Source: an uncultured Sutterella sp.
Lineage (GTDB): Bacteria; Pseudomonadota; Gammaproteobacteria; Burkholderiales; Burkholderiaceae_F
Length of the DNA stretch: 46,902 bases
Assembly (NCBI GenBank): GCA_905206365.1
Contig: CAJLHF010000013.1
Coordinates: 1-46,902 of the forward strand
Reading direction: 5' to 3'
Positions 46,253 to 46,902 of the stretch are shown one piece after another (the first letter of the stretch is position 1; each line of letters starts with the position of its first letter). The notes under the pieces are model-generated. The model made no database searches, was not told the DNA's origin, and worked only from the letters and a program-made list of their open reading frames with translations. The translations under genes were made by a program, and so were the position numbers.

Positions 46253-46320
46253 CCCGGCTGCGATTGGCCGGGACCGTTTTCCAAAAAAATCCTTGTCCTT
46301 TCGTTTGAAGTCGGAAAGGA
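46253..46320 (-). promoter_or_regulatory. Candidate attenuator leader upstream of rplC
   Basis: Minus strand: TCCTTTC/GAAAGGA stem (46296-46302 with 46314-46320), seven U residues (complement at 46283-46289) five bases later, then a second hairpin CCCGGC/GCCGGG (46253-46272) next to the rplC ribosome-binding site. The first stem plus U run looks like a terminator inside the leader. Confidence 0.55.
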
Positions 46321-46339
46321 ATCAGGACAGAAAGGCGCG

Positions 46340-46368
46340 ATTGTAGCCGTCTTGAAAATCCCATGCAA
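46340..46368 (-). promoter_or_regulatory. Candidate promoter between rpsJ and rplC
   Basis: Minus strand -10 TACAAT (complement at 46340-46345), exactly 17 bases, -35 TTGCAT (complement at 46363-46368). It would produce a leader of about 90 bases for rplC, leaving rpsJ as a separate unit. Confidence 0.55.
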
Positions 46369-46412
46369 CTGAAGTTGCTGTATTTTTTGCGGACGGCAGG
46401 AAGTCAATCGTA

Positions 46413-46724
46413 TTACTGGACCTTGATCTTGACGTCGACGCCAGCAGGAAGGTCGAGCTTCATGAGCGCGTCAACCGTCTTGTCGGTGGGATCAACGATG
46501 TCCATGAGACGCTGGTGCGTGCGAATTTCGAGCTGGTCGCGCGAGGTCTTGTTGACGTGCGGCGAACGGAGAATGTCGAAACGCTGGATGCGGGTGGGGA
46601 GCGGAACGGGACCGCGGACGACGGCGCCGGTGCGCTTGGCGGTGTCGACGATTTCAAGAGCCGACTGGTCGATCAACTTGTAGTCGTACGCCTTGAGGCG
46701 GATGCGAATGCGCTGAGACTGCAT
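46413..46724 (-). CDS. rpsJ: 30S ribosomal protein S10
   Basis: 103 residues, as in E. coli. MQSQRIRIRLKAYDYKLIDQSALEIVDTAKRTGA and the loop VRGPVPLPTRIQRFDILRSPHVNKTSRDQLEIRTHQRL are diagnostic. It is also NusE in transcription antitermination. It lies between tuf and a 172-base gap before rplC; both flanks hold promoter-like sequences. Confidence 0.98.
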   Translation of the reverse strand: MQSQRIRIRLKAYDYKLIDQSALEIVDTAKRTGAVVRGPVPLPTRIQRFDILRSPHVNKTSRDQLEIRTHQRLMDIVDPTDKTVDALMKLDLPAGVDVKIKVQ

Positions 46725-46757
46725 TTCGTTTTCCTAGAAAAAAGAACAAAAAAAGAA

Positions 46758-46790
46758 CAGAGGGAGCGGAGTATAACCCTGCTCCCTCTG
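46758..46790 (-). terminator. tuf terminator
   Basis: A 10-bp perfect stem CAGAGGGAGC/GCTCCCTCTG with 13-base loop followed on the minus strand by TTCTTTTTTTG. The loop holds the -10 of the next promoter. Confidence 0.85.
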
Positions 46791-46798
46791 TCGATCAA
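46770..46798 (-). promoter_or_regulatory. rpsJ promoter embedded in the tuf terminator
   Basis: Minus strand -35 TTGATC (complement at 46793-46798), 17-base spacer, -10 TATACT (complement at 46770-46775). The -10 lies in the loop of the tuf terminator and the start site would fall in its 3' stem strand. Confidence 0.55.
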
Positions 46799-46840
46799 GT
46801 CAAACGACCGGATTTTTTACGCCTGGGCGCTAATCCGTGT

Positions 46841-46902
46841 TTACTCAATGATCTGGGCAACGACGCCGGCGCCGACGGTGTGACCGCCTTCGCGGATGGC
46901 GA
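46841..46902 (-). CDS. tuf: Elongation factor Tu, C-terminal end (truncated by window edge)
   Basis: Only the last 19 codons are present, reading AIREGGHTVGAGVVAQIIE and a TAA stop. This is the EF-Tu C-terminus; most proteobacteria have GGRTVGAGVV at this point, so His replaces Arg, which is a minor oddity. Position directly upstream of rpsJ is the canonical fusA-tuf-rpsJ order. The rest of the gene lies outside the window. Confidence 0.95.
   Translation of the reverse strand, partial: AIREGGHTVGAGVVAQIIE

Noticed and set aside
46370..46400. GCAACT-GAAGTTGC hairpin followed by TGTATTTTTT on the plus strand after rpsJ
   Set aside because: The T run is on the plus strand, where no gene is transcribed; on the minus strand the hairpin has no U run, so it is not the rpsJ terminator.

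Overview
The window is a continuous, GC-rich housekeeping segment of a bacterial chromosome. Gene content and order point to the Betaproteobacteria, order Burkholderiales. Diagnostic blocks are thioesterase-mlaFED-mlaA-mlaCB-murA, HIT-tatABC-htrA-nif3-sspA-sspB, cyaY/lptM-lysA, engB-hemB and a complete S10-spc-alpha ribosomal-protein cluster. Loss of several genes usually carried in these blocks fits a reduced host-associated lineage such as the Sutterellaceae; that family name is inference from memory. I see no phage, insertion sequence, CRISPR array or defence island.

Left part (1-12.4 kb): a consensus promoter firing off the left edge (probably an rRNA operon), an M61 peptidase, a minus-strand operon rpe-gph-lprI-like-ung with stop/start overlaps, lipoprotein transglycosylase mltA, dsbC, two identical tRNA-Phe genes, queC with a DUF697-like gene, then hemA-prfA-prmC and tRNA-Thr.

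Middle (12.3-32 kb): sspA-sspB, nif3 divergent from a DegS/AlgW-type protease, tatABC with a HIT gene, murA, and the Mla lipid-transport operon with a thioesterase gene at its head. Then come penicillin-binding protein mrcA, cyaY/lptM/lysA, GMP reductase guaC, engB, hemB and an HslR-like S4 protein. The genes serve envelope biogenesis (MltA, MurA, PBP1A, Mla, LptM), periplasmic quality control (DsbC, DegS-like, Tat), heme synthesis (HemA, HemB) and translation (PrfA, PrmC, EngB).

Right part (32-46.9 kb, all minus strand): tuf (3' end only), then rpsJ through rplQ in canonical order. The cluster is broken by unusually long gaps of about 100-250 bases carrying promoter-like sequences and RNA hairpins: tuf/rpsJ, rpsJ/rplC, rpsQ/rplN, secY/rpmJ, rpsK/rpsD, rpsD/rpoA and rpoA/rplQ. 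infA is missing from its usual slot between secY and rpmJ.

I did not find an unmistakable new multi-gene system. The most interesting signals are these structured leaders, which look like uncharacterised ribosomal-protein autoregulatory elements, and the apparent excision of petABC, the his operon, ibaG/bolA and infA from otherwise conserved synteny.
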